A stretch of DNA of 64,000 nucleotides from assembly GCF_023276435.1 (NCBI RefSeq), contig NZ_JALLPO010000031.1, positions 59,070-123,069 of the forward strand, read 5' to 3'. The first letter of the stretch is position 1. Every line of letters begins with the position of its first letter. Shown here in pieces: positions 47,091-55,590 of the stretch. The position numbers and the translations under genes were made by a program. The stretch is from Sphaerisporangium perillae. Its GTDB lineage: Bacteria > Actinomycetota > Actinomycetes > Streptosporangiales > Streptosporangiaceae. A model generated the notes under the pieces. It made no database searches. It was not told where the DNA came from and saw only the letters and a list, made by a program, of their open reading frames with translations.

Positions 47091-48440
47091 TCAGGAGGGG
47101 TCGCGGCGGAAGCGGCCGAGAACACCGCGGCGCGGCTTGCCGTCCTCAGCCGCCGGGGGCAGCGGGCCCTGCAATGTGGCGCCGGGCCATGCGCCGTCGA
47201 CCGGCGTCCCTGATGCCGGCTCACCCAGGCTCGGCGCTCCCGGCATCGGGTCCCTGGCGACAGGCGTCCCCGCGAGCGGCTCTCCGGGCATCGGCCGCGG
47301 CCCTACGGCCGGGAAGGTCTCGGTGGCGTCCGAGAGCCCACCATCCGACGGCCCACCGGAGTGCTCCTGCGCCTCCGCGCGGGTCCATGGCTCGGCCGGC
47401 AGGGCGATCTGCCCGGCGAGCCCCTGCTCGTACCCGTAACCGGCAGCGCCCTGCTCGTGCGGCGAGCCGTACCCCTGCGGGCTCTGGGCCCCGTACCCCT
47501 GCTGGTCGTACGAAGCGCCGTACCCCTGCTGGTCGTACGGAGCGGCGCCGTAGGCCTGCGGGTCCTGCCCGTACCCGGGCGGGAGCGAGGAGCCCGGCGC
47601 CGGCACGTTCGGGTATCCCTGTACCGGCACGAAGCTGATGATGGGCGCGTACGCCGTGCCCCCGTGGTAGATCGGGTAGCCCGGCATGGGCAAGCCGCCC
47701 GGCGGGACGTCGTCACCGCGGTGCCTGCCCGGCGAGCGGGGCCCCGCCTTGCGGATCGCCGCCGCGTGCGCCACCCGCCGGATCCGGCCCTCGAAGATCA
47801 GTACGCCGAGCATCACCAGGACGGCAAGCAGCACGCCGGGGATGGCGAGCTTCCGGCTGAGGGTGAGCTGGTCGTACTCGGGGGAGGCGTTGCGGATCTC
47901 GATGGGCACCGATTCGGGCGTCGGGTCGTCGAAGGACGACGAAGCCGCCTCGGTCGACTCCGAGGGCGACGGGGTCGGCGTCGGAGACGCCAGCGCGAGC
48001 GACACCAGCGGATCGGGCGCCGGGCTCTCCGACGGAAGCGGCGTCGTGGGCAGGATCGGCGGGTTCGACGGGATCGCCGGCGCGCTCGTGGGCGGGGCGA
48101 CGCTTGCCGGCGGCTGGACGGGAGCGGTCTTCGTCGCCGTCGGCTTGGGCGCCTTCGTCGCCGTCGGCTTCGGGGTGATCGTCTTGGTGCGGGTGACCGT
48201 CGGGTCGGGGCTCTCCGTGATCGTCACCGTCACGGTCGGGTCCGGCCCGTCCGGCTCGGCCCCGGGATCGTCGGTCATGGACGGGTCGACCGGCTCCACC
48301 TGAGTGGGGTCGGCCATGGAGACCTGCGCCGCGTTCGCCCGGGGCGCCGTCATGGGGGCGGTGGCGAGCAGGACGACGCCCGTCAGCCCTAACGAGCCCA
48401 CCACTGCGGACACGGCCGTCATACGCACGCGTCCGCTCAC
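47091..48440 (-). CDS. Secreted-type membrane protein with Pro/Thr-rich stalk and YGQQ-rich tail
   Basis: A 449-residue protein: N-terminal signal/anchor (AVSAVVGSLGLTGVVLLATA), an extracellular Pro/Thr/Ser stalk with four TKT/PTAT repeats (TPKPTATKAPKPTATK), one membrane helix (LAIPGVLLAVLVMLGVLIF), then a cytoplasmic tail rich in Gly-Tyr-Gln (PYDQQGYGASYDQQGYGAQ) and Pro/Gly. The start is moved to GTG 48440, which has GGAGGG at good spacing; a TTG 12 codons upstream lacks one. It lies at the end of the secretion-like gene run; a cell-surface scaffold is possible. Family not recognised. Confidence 0.7.
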   Translation of the reverse strand: MSGRVRMTAVSAVVGSLGLTGVVLLATAPMTAPRANAAQVSMADPTQVEPVDPSMTDDPGAEPDGPDPTVTVTITESPDPTVTRTKTITPKPTATKAPKPTATKTAPVQPPASVAPPTSAPAIPSNPPILPTTPLPSESPAPDPLVSLALASPTPTPSPSESTEAASSSFDDPTPESVPIEIRNASPEYDQLTLSRKLAIPGVLLAVLVMLGVLIFEGRIRRVAHAAAIRKAGPRSPGRHRGDDVPPGGLPMPGYPIYHGGTAYAPIISFVPVQGYPNVPAPGSSLPPGYGQDPQAYGAAPYDQQGYGASYDQQGYGAQSPQGYGSPHEQGAAGYGYEQGLAGQIALPAEPWTRAEAQEHSGGPSDGGLSDATETFPAVGPRPMPGEPLAGTPVARDPMPGAPSLGEPASGTPVDGAWPGATLQGPLPPAAEDGKPRRGVLGRFRRDPS

Positions 48441-48519
48441 CCTTGCTGCCCTCCGCCTGGCTACCCTGCCGATCAACTAAGGGAAATACTAGACCGGCAA
48501 AAGTAACAGTAAAGGGCGT

Positions 48520-50700
48520 TTAACGACAGAGCTCCTTCGAGTCGTCCGATTTTCTGGAAGCGCGCCTGCGCCGGAGCTTCATCTGCAGCCACAGCGCCGA
48601 CAGCAAGACCGCCACCGCGGCCCCCGCGGCGGGCAGGCCACGAACCATCTGCAACTCATCCCGCTCGCCGTCGGCCATCAGATCGTGCCTGGCCGGACGG
48701 ATGTCCTGCGGCAGCGGCGCGCCCACCGAGGCTCCCTGGGGGACGGTCGCGACCGCCGCCCCGGGCTGGGACGCCTCGGCCTGACCCGCGCCGGCCGCCT
48801 GAGAACCACCGGCGGCGCCCTGCCCCTGAGCCTCACCCTGACCCGTGACCGCACCCTGCCCCTGGAAGGAGGGCGCGGCCTGGACCTGCCCGGGTGCCGC
48901 CATCGGGCCGGCTCCCGGAGCCAGGAGCGGGCTGGGACCATGCCCGGAACCCGAACCCGGATCGTGCCCGGGCTCCAGGGCGGGCGCCGGCGTGGCCGGC
49001 GGCATCGCGGCGGGCATCTGCAGGCCCACGTCCATCAGGGACGCCGCCTGAGGGATCTGGACCGGCGGCTGGACCGGCATCGGCATGGGAACGTCGGCTC
49101 CCCGCGGATGGGAGCCGCGCGTGGGGTGAGCGGGGATGCCGGGCGCCGGGTGCGGGATCACCGGCGACGCGGTCACCCGCCCCGGCAGGTGCCGCTCTCC
49201 CCGGGCGACCGCCCGGGGAGAGACGAGAGCGGGCCGGAACGACGCCCGCACGAGGCCCGAAGCGGGCCGCCCGCCGGAGATCTCCCGCAGGGTGTCCGAG
49301 ATGGGCTGGCCTGCGGACAGCCGCCGCATGAAGTCCGGGACGGAGCGCCCGGCGGAGAACGGCTTCCCTACGGCCTCCGGCTCCTGCCCGCCCTTGACCT
49401 TCGACGACGCGGCGTTCGGCGCGGCACCGCCTTCCGCCGGCCCGCCGGCGCCCGTACCGGTGACGGCGGGAACCTTCGGACCGGCAGGCGCCGTCTGACC
49501 GCCGGCGCCGGGAGCCTTGGGACCGGCAGGGGCTTCCTGACCGCCGGCCGCGGGAGCCTTCGGACCGGTCGCGGCAGGGGCTCCGTGGCCCTGCGGCACG
49601 GCCGCGGGCTTGGTGGACGCCTTGCCGAGTTCGTCGGCGGCGGCGCTCGCGTTGCCGTTGGCGGTGTCGCCGGTGCCGAGGGTGTCGGTCACACCGTTGC
49701 CGTTGGTGGTCGCGACGACGGGAGTGCCGTCGGTGTCGGTGGTGCCGATGCCGGTGCCGATGCCGGTGCCGATGGTGCCGATGCCGAGGGTGTCGTCGTC
49801 ATCGGTGTCGTCGTCGGTGGTCGTACCGAAGGGATGCGTACCGGTGAGGACACCCGTGCTGTCGCTGTCGTCGGTGTCATCGGTGTCGTCGCCCGACCGC
49901 GAGTGCGCCACGGGAAGCAGCGCGTCCTTCCCGGGCGCCGAGCCCTGCGCACGGTCATGGGCCGGGGTCTGCGCCGACGCGGCCCCATCGGCCCCAGGGG
50001 CCTTCATGCCGGACGTCGCGCCGTCCGGCCGCACCTGCTCCGATCGCGGTGCGACGACCGCGCCGGAAGCCTCACCCGGCGCCCCCGCAGCTGAGGCGGG
50101 CCGGTCGCCGCCGGACCCCTGCGCGGGCCGGACCTGGGAGGAACCCGACACCTCCACGTCGGTGGAGAAGAGGGTGCCGGTCCCCTTCTGGTCGATGTAA
50201 AGCCTGACGTCCGCCATGCGGCGGATCCACTGGACGCCGCCAGGGGCGCGCATGTGGGAGACGGCGGTGATGCCGATCTCCTCGGCCTCCTGCGGAACCG
50301 TCACCGCGACGTCGACGTCCTTGGTTCCCGCGAGCTTGCCGAAGTCGCACACCTGGAAGAGCGCGGCCGGTTTGGCCGGCGTGCGGGCGGCGTCCTCGCA
50401 CCCGACCGAGGAGAGCGCGTCGTGCGGAGTGGTGGCCACCGCCACCCGCGCGCGCCCGGCCTGGCCGTCGAGGCGGACGCGGAAGTGCAGCACGTCACCT
50501 GCGCGGATCGGCCCCGCCTGGCCACTCGGATGGCCTGCCATCAGGCGCACGCTGAGGCGGGCGCCCTTCGCTGAATCAGGCGGATCCACCGACCCGCGAT
50601 CCGCCGCGCTTGCGATCAGAGGCGAAGCACCGCCTCCCAGAACCAGAGCTCCGGCGCCTACCACGGACGCCACTCGGGCACGTTGCCACCAACCGGCCAC
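48520..50700 (-). CDS. Cell-surface protein with Ig-like head, long disordered stalk and C-terminal anchor
   Basis: A 726-residue protein with signal peptide (VASVVGAGALVLGGGASPLI ... SAA), a ~140-residue beta-rich head with two Cys (SSVGCEDAART, FQVCDFGKL), and a ~480-residue low-complexity stalk. The stalk includes an Asp/Thr block (DDTDDTDDSDSTG, TTDDDTDDDDTLG), a GIGT repeat, and APAGPKAPGAGGQ repeats. A C-terminal helix (AGAAVAVLLSALWLQM) with an Arg/Lys tail follows. No LPxTG sortase motif. GTG start. It follows the secretion-like module and may be its surface or contact component (inference). Confidence 0.75.
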   Translation of the reverse strand: MAGWWQRARVASVVGAGALVLGGGASPLIASAADRGSVDPPDSAKGARLSVRLMAGHPSGQAGPIRAGDVLHFRVRLDGQAGRARVAVATTPHDALSSVGCEDAARTPAKPAALFQVCDFGKLAGTKDVDVAVTVPQEAEEIGITAVSHMRAPGGVQWIRRMADVRLYIDQKGTGTLFSTDVEVSGSSQVRPAQGSGGDRPASAAGAPGEASGAVVAPRSEQVRPDGATSGMKAPGADGAASAQTPAHDRAQGSAPGKDALLPVAHSRSGDDTDDTDDSDSTGVLTGTHPFGTTTDDDTDDDDTLGIGTIGTGIGTGIGTTDTDGTPVVATTNGNGVTDTLGTGDTANGNASAAADELGKASTKPAAVPQGHGAPAATGPKAPAAGGQEAPAGPKAPGAGGQTAPAGPKVPAVTGTGAGGPAEGGAAPNAASSKVKGGQEPEAVGKPFSAGRSVPDFMRRLSAGQPISDTLREISGGRPASGLVRASFRPALVSPRAVARGERHLPGRVTASPVIPHPAPGIPAHPTRGSHPRGADVPMPMPVQPPVQIPQAASLMDVGLQMPAAMPPATPAPALEPGHDPGSGSGHGPSPLLAPGAGPMAAPGQVQAAPSFQGQGAVTGQGEAQGQGAAGGSQAAGAGQAEASQPGAAVATVPQGASVGAPLPQDIRPARHDLMADGERDELQMVRGLPAAGAAVAVLLSALWLQMKLRRRRASRKSDDSKELCR

Positions 50701-50778
50701 TACAGATCCCCGTCCCCCGATACGGTGCGCGACAAACTCGTCACGCTCTGTAGTTGTTATCTCACGCCCCGCTGGTGT

Positions 50779-51168
50779 TCAACCCTCCGGGATCAGTTCT
50801 TGTACGACCCGGACGATCGGCAGGTCGGCGGGCAGCCAGGGGATGTCGAACAGCTCGTCAGGGGCCAGCCAGCGGAGCGCCAAATGCTCGTGCGGGTGCG
50901 GAACACCCGAGATGAGCCGCGCCAGCCAGACGCGCATGATGTACCCGGGGCTGAGCGGCCAGTCGCCGCCGATCCTGTCCCCCACCGCGATCCCGACACC
51001 GAGCTCTTCCCGGCACTCCCGGATCAGCGCCTCGTGATCGCTCTCCCCGGGATCGACCTTGCCGCCGGGGAACTCCCACCCGCCGGCCACGGCGGGAGGG
51101 TCGGCACGCTGGGCGGCCAGAAGCCTGCCCCCTTCGACGATGGCCGCCGCCACAACAATTGTGTCCAT
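50779..51168 (-). CDS. Nudix (MutT-like) pyrophosphohydrolase
   Basis: A 129-residue Nudix hydrolase with the box GGKVDPGESDHEALIRECRE followed by ELGV, an exact GX5EX7REXXEEXG fit, flanked by VAAAIVEGGRLLAAQRADPP and LALRWLAPDELFDIPWLPAD as in CTP pyrophosphohydrolase/8-oxo-dGTP-type MutT proteins. An in-frame ATG at 51186 has AGGAGG touching it, too close to serve well; 51168 gives the usual family start. It sanitises oxidised or unusual nucleotides. It follows the wall-hydrolase gene by 35 bp on the same strand. Confidence 0.9.
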   Translation of the reverse strand: MDTIVVAAAIVEGGRLLAAQRADPPAVAGGWEFPGGKVDPGESDHEALIRECREELGVGIAVGDRIGGDWPLSPGYIMRVWLARLISGVPHPHEHLALRWLAPDELFDIPWLPADLPIVRVVQELIPEG

Positions 51169-51203
51169 GCCGGTAAAGCTTGACATCCTCCTCGGCACCA
51201 AGG

Positions 51204-52295
51204 CTAGGTGAGGCCGAGGCGTTTGAGCTGGGCCAGGACGTCGGGGTTCTGGAGGGGACGGGTGTAGCCGACGATATTGGGGCGGTCGCGGTAGGTGGTG
51301 ACCTTGATCGGACCGCAGAGGGTGCACCGGGCCTCGACCATCTTGCCCGGAGAGACGACCATGCCGACATGCCCCGGACTGCCGGCGGAGGTGCCGGGGC
51401 CCGCGTTGAAGAACACCAGGTCTCCGGCCTGCTCGGAGCCCTTCTCGATCTTCACGCCGAACGGCCACTGGCCGAACGTGGTGCGCGGGATGGACAGCCC
51501 GGCCGCCCGGTAGGCCATGTAGATGATGCCCGAGCAGTCGAACCCTTCGGGTCCGGTGCCGCCCCAGCGGTACGGCTTGCCGCGCTGGGCCAGGGCGTAG
51601 GTGAGGATCTTGCGCACGATGTCGGTCGGCGCGGCCTCCACGATCGGCGCGTCGCACTCCGGATCGGCCTCGGGGGGCAGGTCGAGCGTCCCGTCCGTGG
51701 CGTAGCGCCTGGCGATCTCCAGCACCTGCTCGACGTACCACATGGCGTGGTTGTAGACGAAGAGGGCGCGTTTGAGGTCGCCGGGAGCGCCGTTGCGCTT
51801 GAGCATCTTCGCCGCGCCGAGGATCGCGTCGGCGGGGTTGTAGATGTCCCCATAGCCATCGCCGTCGCCGTCCGAGGCGTACCCGTTGAACTTCGACGGG
51901 ATCTTGACCTTGGCCTTGCCGCCCCACGTGCTGATCAGGAACTGCATGGGGCCCGCGGCGCCCGCGTAGTTCGTCCCGCTCTTGACGCCGGCCAGGGTGG
52001 AGCGGCCATGGTCGGTCTCGCGCTTGCCCACGGCCGCCAGCACGGTCCACTGGACGCCGATCTTCTTGCCCCACTTCTTGTAGAGCTGTAGATAGTCGGA
52101 GGGAATGTCGGACTGGGCGGTGGTGGAGACGTTCGTGACGTTCATGACCGCGCTGTCCTCGCAGTCGGCGGTCATGCCGCTGCCGCCACCGAGGAACGAG
52201 GGGAACGTGCTCATGAGCATGGGCGCCATGACCAGCGTCACCAGCACGACTCCGGCCAGCCCGACGATCAGCGCGATGCGGACGCGGGAGGTCAT
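51204..52295 (-). CDS. TcpG-like cell-wall hydrolase: lytic transglycosylase + NlpC/P60
   Basis: A 363-residue bifunctional wall enzyme. N-terminal anchor (IALIVGLAGVVLVTLVMAPM), SLT-type lytic transglycosylase with catalytic Glu in VGKRETDHGRSTL near residue 92 and GPMQFLISTW, then an NlpC/P60 peptidase with Cys in FDCSGIIYMAYRAAG near 252, His in SPGHVGMVV near 308 and a distal polar residue. This is the combination used by Gram-positive type IV secretion/conjugation machines to open peptidoglycan. ATGA overlap with the upstream NTF2-like gene shows it belongs to the same operon. Confidence 0.9.
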   Translation of the reverse strand: MTSRVRIALIVGLAGVVLVTLVMAPMLMSTFPSFLGGGSGMTADCEDSAVMNVTNVSTTAQSDIPSDYLQLYKKWGKKIGVQWTVLAAVGKRETDHGRSTLAGVKSGTNYAGAAGPMQFLISTWGGKAKVKIPSKFNGYASDGDGDGYGDIYNPADAILGAAKMLKRNGAPGDLKRALFVYNHAMWYVEQVLEIARRYATDGTLDLPPEADPECDAPIVEAAPTDIVRKILTYALAQRGKPYRWGGTGPEGFDCSGIIYMAYRAAGLSIPRTTFGQWPFGVKIEKGSEQAGDLVFFNAGPGTSAGSPGHVGMVVSPGKMVEARCTLCGPIKVTTYRDRPNIVGYTRPLQNPDVLAQLKRLGLT

Positions 52296-52939
52296 CCGGT
52301 GGCCCCGCCGCCGGTGTCCCCGTCCTGACCCGCGTCCGCGCGCTGCAGGTCGAAGACCCGCCACTCCGTGCCCACCTGGGTGAGCGTGATCGCGTAGTCG
52401 GCGCTTCGCTCCTGCGGCCCGCTCTTGGCGGTGATGTGCTGCGTGGCGGTGACGACGAGCACGATCGACCCGCCGGCGATGTCACGGATGGACTTCAGCC
52501 GCGCCGCTCCCTCGGAGACGACCTGGTCGGCGCGGTTCTGTTCCACCGTGGCGGGTGTGGTGACGTCCCGGGCCAGGACGGCGCCGAAGTCGGCCGTCGT
52601 GAAGGCCTTCAGGCGCTCGGCGTAGGACGCGGGGTCCTCGTCGTACCGGAAGCTCGCGTAGGAGACGGCGAACCGCTGCGCCATGTCGGCGGCCTGCGCG
52701 ATCTGCTCTCGCGTGAGCGGCAGGTAGCCGTAGATGTCGAACGTGCTCGGGGTGATCGCGGGCGCCGGCGACGGGCCCGAGGACGGCGGCGCGGCGGAGG
52801 ACGTGGAGACCACGCCGGGGGGTGGGGCGCCGTCCGACCCCCCGGAGGCCGGCCGCATCGACAAGTAGATGCCGACGGCCGCCAGAGCGACGACGACACC
52901 GGCGAAGACGAGTCCTCGCCGGTCGTTCACCTGCGCCAT
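52292..52939 (-). CDS. Membrane-anchored NTF2-like accessory protein of secretion module
   Basis: A 215-residue protein with one N-terminal helix (LVFAGVVVALAAVGIYLS), a Pro/Ser linker, and a ~140-residue domain (REQIAQAADMAQRFAVSYAS ... GTEWRVFDLQRAD). The layout resembles VirB8/TcpC-type NTF2-like proteins or their accessory relatives, with a helix-rich start and a final beta strand ending in VFDL. The Lys/Asp-poor linker suggests an extracytoplasmic location. AAGGA precedes the ATG, and the TrbL-like gene stop is 2 bp upstream. Confidence 0.7.
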   Translation of the reverse strand: MAQVNDRRGLVFAGVVVALAAVGIYLSMRPASGGSDGAPPPGVVSTSSAAPPSSGPSPAPAITPSTFDIYGYLPLTREQIAQAADMAQRFAVSYASFRYDEDPASYAERLKAFTTADFGAVLARDVTTPATVEQNRADQVVSEGAARLKSIRDIAGGSIVLVVTATQHITAKSGPQERSADYAITLTQVGTEWRVFDLQRADAGQDGDTGGGATG

Positions 52940-52941
52940 CG

Positions 52942-55590
52942 TCAGTCCTTGTCCCTGTCGGCCGGTCGCAGCCAGAAGGGCGAGGACTCGTCCTCACCGC
53001 GGCCGGAGTCGGAGCGCGGAGGCAACCACAGCGGCGGAGCCTCCCGGCCTTCGGAGCGCCCGCCGTCCGAGCTCCCGTTCCGGGAGGACCATCCGGACGA
53101 GCCGTTCGACGACCGGCCGGACGAGCCGCCGAACATGCCACCGGACGAGCCGCCGGAGGATCTGCCGGACGACCTCCCCGAGGATCCGCCGGAGGAACGG
53201 CCCGACGAGCCGCCGAACAGGCCGCCAGAGGACCCGCCGGACGACCGGCCGCCGGACGAGCCACCGAACAGGCCACCGGAGGATCCGCCCGACGACCGGC
53301 CGGACGAGCCGCCGCCCGACAGGCCCCGAGGACCGCCGGCCGTGGAGCGCGGGGCCCTTGGAGCCGATCCCTCGGATCGCCGCGAGGAGCCGGCCGACGA
53401 GCCGCCAGAGGACCCGCCCGAGGACGTGGACCGTGACGCCCAGCCCCCACCGGACCTGCCGCCGAACCAGCCGCCCACCGACCCGCCGCCCCCGGAGCCG
53501 GACGCGGCCGCGCCACCGCCGCCGCCCGTACCGGTGCGGGTGGGCGGGCGCGGGCTCGACCCGGCGCCGCCGCCGGCGCGTCCCGAGCCGCCGGCACGTC
53601 CGGACAGGTTCAGCGGAGGCGCCGCCCCGGGACGGGGAACGGCGGTGCCGCGCCCGGTCGCCTTGCGGCGCGCACCCGCCTGCCCCTCGCCGTCCAGCGG
53701 GACGGGTTGCGCGCCCACCGGCACGCGCGTGCCGGACTGCTGCGTGGCGCCGGAAGTGACCTCCTCGCCCCTGACCCGGCCCTGGGCGACCGTGGAGGCG
53801 GCCGCCGCGGCGACGCCGCCTCCGGCCATGGCCGCCGCGTTGATGACCGGCTCCGCCTTGCGCAGCCCCCAGCGGCCCACCCTGGCGGCGGCCACCGGCG
53901 GCAACGCGTTCGCGGCGCGCGAGAGGGTCGGCGCGGAGGCCGCCTCGCCGAGCATCCGCGTGGTGAGCGTGTGCCCGTCCATGGAGGCGAACAGGTGCTG
54001 GAAGGGACGCCGGTAGAAGAACACGGCGATCGTGAGCAGCGCGATGAACATGATCTGCATGCCCCACGGGAGGTTCGTGGAGATGATCAACGCGTAGCCG
54101 TACACCAGCACGCCGAGCACCAGGGCGAGCACGGCCTGGCGGAGCAGGGTGCCGACCAGCATCTCGACCCAGCGCATCGCGATGATGCGGCCGGAACCGG
54201 GATGCACGCCGATCAGCAGGAAAACCGGGCCGAGGATGAGCAGCAGCAGGAAGCCGACCTTCAGCGCGATGAGCGACACCGCCACCAGGAAGATCAGCAC
54301 GCCCGCGACCATGGCGGCCATGAGCGCGCCGATCGCGATGCTGAGCCTGGTCGTCCAGTCTTTGCCCTGGAACAGGAAGAACATCGAGGTGCTCTCGAGC
54401 GGCTTGGCGACCTCGTCCTCGTACCTCTTCTGGTGGGCGTCGGAGTTGGGCTTCTGACCGGAGCCCTGCTCCTGCACGTCGGTGGCCTGGATGTCCAGGA
54501 TCTTCGGGCCCATGACCGCGACCACGGGGGCCTTCGGGTCGGCGGTGCCGAACTCGCCCATCAGCCAGGGCTTGCAGACGAGGGTGGACCACAGCGCGTC
54601 GGCGTTCTGCGCGACGCCGGGGGTTCCGCTCTGGCCGTACCCGCCGGGGCCCGCCTTGGCGTTGGTCTGCCCCTTGGTGGGCAGGCAGGACGCGCCGCCG
54701 GCGCCGGGCAGCCCGCTGAACGCCGAGTTGACGACCTCGGCGGTCTTGTCGGTCACGGTCTTGCCCAGGCCGGTGAAGTCGCCGGGCCGGCTGAAGAACC
54801 ACACGGCCACCGTGACGGCGAGGATCATCCAGATGACGCCCTCGGCCGTGGTGCTGGCGCGTTTGCGGATCAGCCCGTACCAGGCGAGCCAGACGGCCGC
54901 GAGCAGGATGATCACTCGCAGGTACGGCCAGTACATGGCGTTCGCGAGGTTTGTGACGATGTCGTCGACCACGTCCTTGATCGACTGGAGCGGGCCCTCG
55001 GTGGCCGCGGCCTGGTACGTGGTGATCGTCATCCGGTCGATGTCCTTGGCCCAGGAGAACACCGAGTTGGCCCACGCGTTGCCGAGGACCGCCGCCACGT
55101 CGTTGCAGCCGAGGCCGTAGGTGTGCCAGAACTGCCCGGCCATGCCGTACCGGTCGTAGTTCGTCAGCGGCTCGGGGGCGCCCTTACCCGCCGTCGTGGT
55201 GCCCTGCGCGGTGGGAGACGTGCCCGTCGCACCCGTGACGCCGGACCCCTCGGCGCCGGGGTCGGGCGGGGGCGGCTTGACGAGCCCGTCGACGCCGCCG
55301 CCGACGATCTCGGGCGCGAGGTCGGGTGAGAGGTCGCACGGCCCCGCCGCGCCCGCCACCGTCGGCGAGAGCGCGATCGGCACCACGACGATGCTCGCGA
55401 GGATCGCCAGGATCAGCACGACCCTGCGGCGCAGCCGCCGGCCTCGCCCCACCGCCTTGACCGCACCCCCGCGCCGCTTGGACGTCCGGCCGCCGTCGCG
55501 CCCTTCGGACGCCTCACCGCCGTCGCGCCGCTTGGACGCCTCACCGCCGTCGCGCCGCTTGGACGTCCCGCCGCTTCCAAGGTGTCTCAT
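52942..55590 (-). CDS. TrbL/VirB6-like polytopic secretion-channel protein with Gly/Ser-rich tail
   Basis: An 882-residue protein. The first 50 residues are a basic tandem repeat (SKRRDGGEA units) before a signal/anchor helix. Then come about seven helices (YLRVIILLAAVWLAWYGLI; GVIWMILAVTVAVWFF; GALMAAMVAGVLIFLVAVSL; GFLLLLILGPVFLLIGV; AVLALVLGVLVYGYALIIS; IMFIALLTIAVFFY) and an ~300-residue tail dominated by GGSSGRSSGG repeats. This is the TrbL/VirB6/TcpH class of inner-membrane channel. The tail repeats probably vary between strains. ATGA overlap with the VirB4-like gene. Confidence 0.85.
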   Translation of the reverse strand: MRHLGSGGTSKRRDGGEASKRRDGGEASEGRDGGRTSKRRGGAVKAVGRGRRLRRRVVLILAILASIVVVPIALSPTVAGAAGPCDLSPDLAPEIVGGGVDGLVKPPPPDPGAEGSGVTGATGTSPTAQGTTTAGKGAPEPLTNYDRYGMAGQFWHTYGLGCNDVAAVLGNAWANSVFSWAKDIDRMTITTYQAAATEGPLQSIKDVVDDIVTNLANAMYWPYLRVIILLAAVWLAWYGLIRKRASTTAEGVIWMILAVTVAVWFFSRPGDFTGLGKTVTDKTAEVVNSAFSGLPGAGGASCLPTKGQTNAKAGPGGYGQSGTPGVAQNADALWSTLVCKPWLMGEFGTADPKAPVVAVMGPKILDIQATDVQEQGSGQKPNSDAHQKRYEDEVAKPLESTSMFFLFQGKDWTTRLSIAIGALMAAMVAGVLIFLVAVSLIALKVGFLLLLILGPVFLLIGVHPGSGRIIAMRWVEMLVGTLLRQAVLALVLGVLVYGYALIISTNLPWGMQIMFIALLTIAVFFYRRPFQHLFASMDGHTLTTRMLGEAASAPTLSRAANALPPVAAARVGRWGLRKAEPVINAAAMAGGGVAAAAASTVAQGRVRGEEVTSGATQQSGTRVPVGAQPVPLDGEGQAGARRKATGRGTAVPRPGAAPPLNLSGRAGGSGRAGGGAGSSPRPPTRTGTGGGGGAAASGSGGGGSVGGWFGGRSGGGWASRSTSSGGSSGGSSAGSSRRSEGSAPRAPRSTAGGPRGLSGGGSSGRSSGGSSGGLFGGSSGGRSSGGSSGGLFGGSSGRSSGGSSGRSSGRSSGGSSGGMFGGSSGRSSNGSSGWSSRNGSSDGGRSEGREAPPLWLPPRSDSGRGEDESSPFWLRPADRDKD

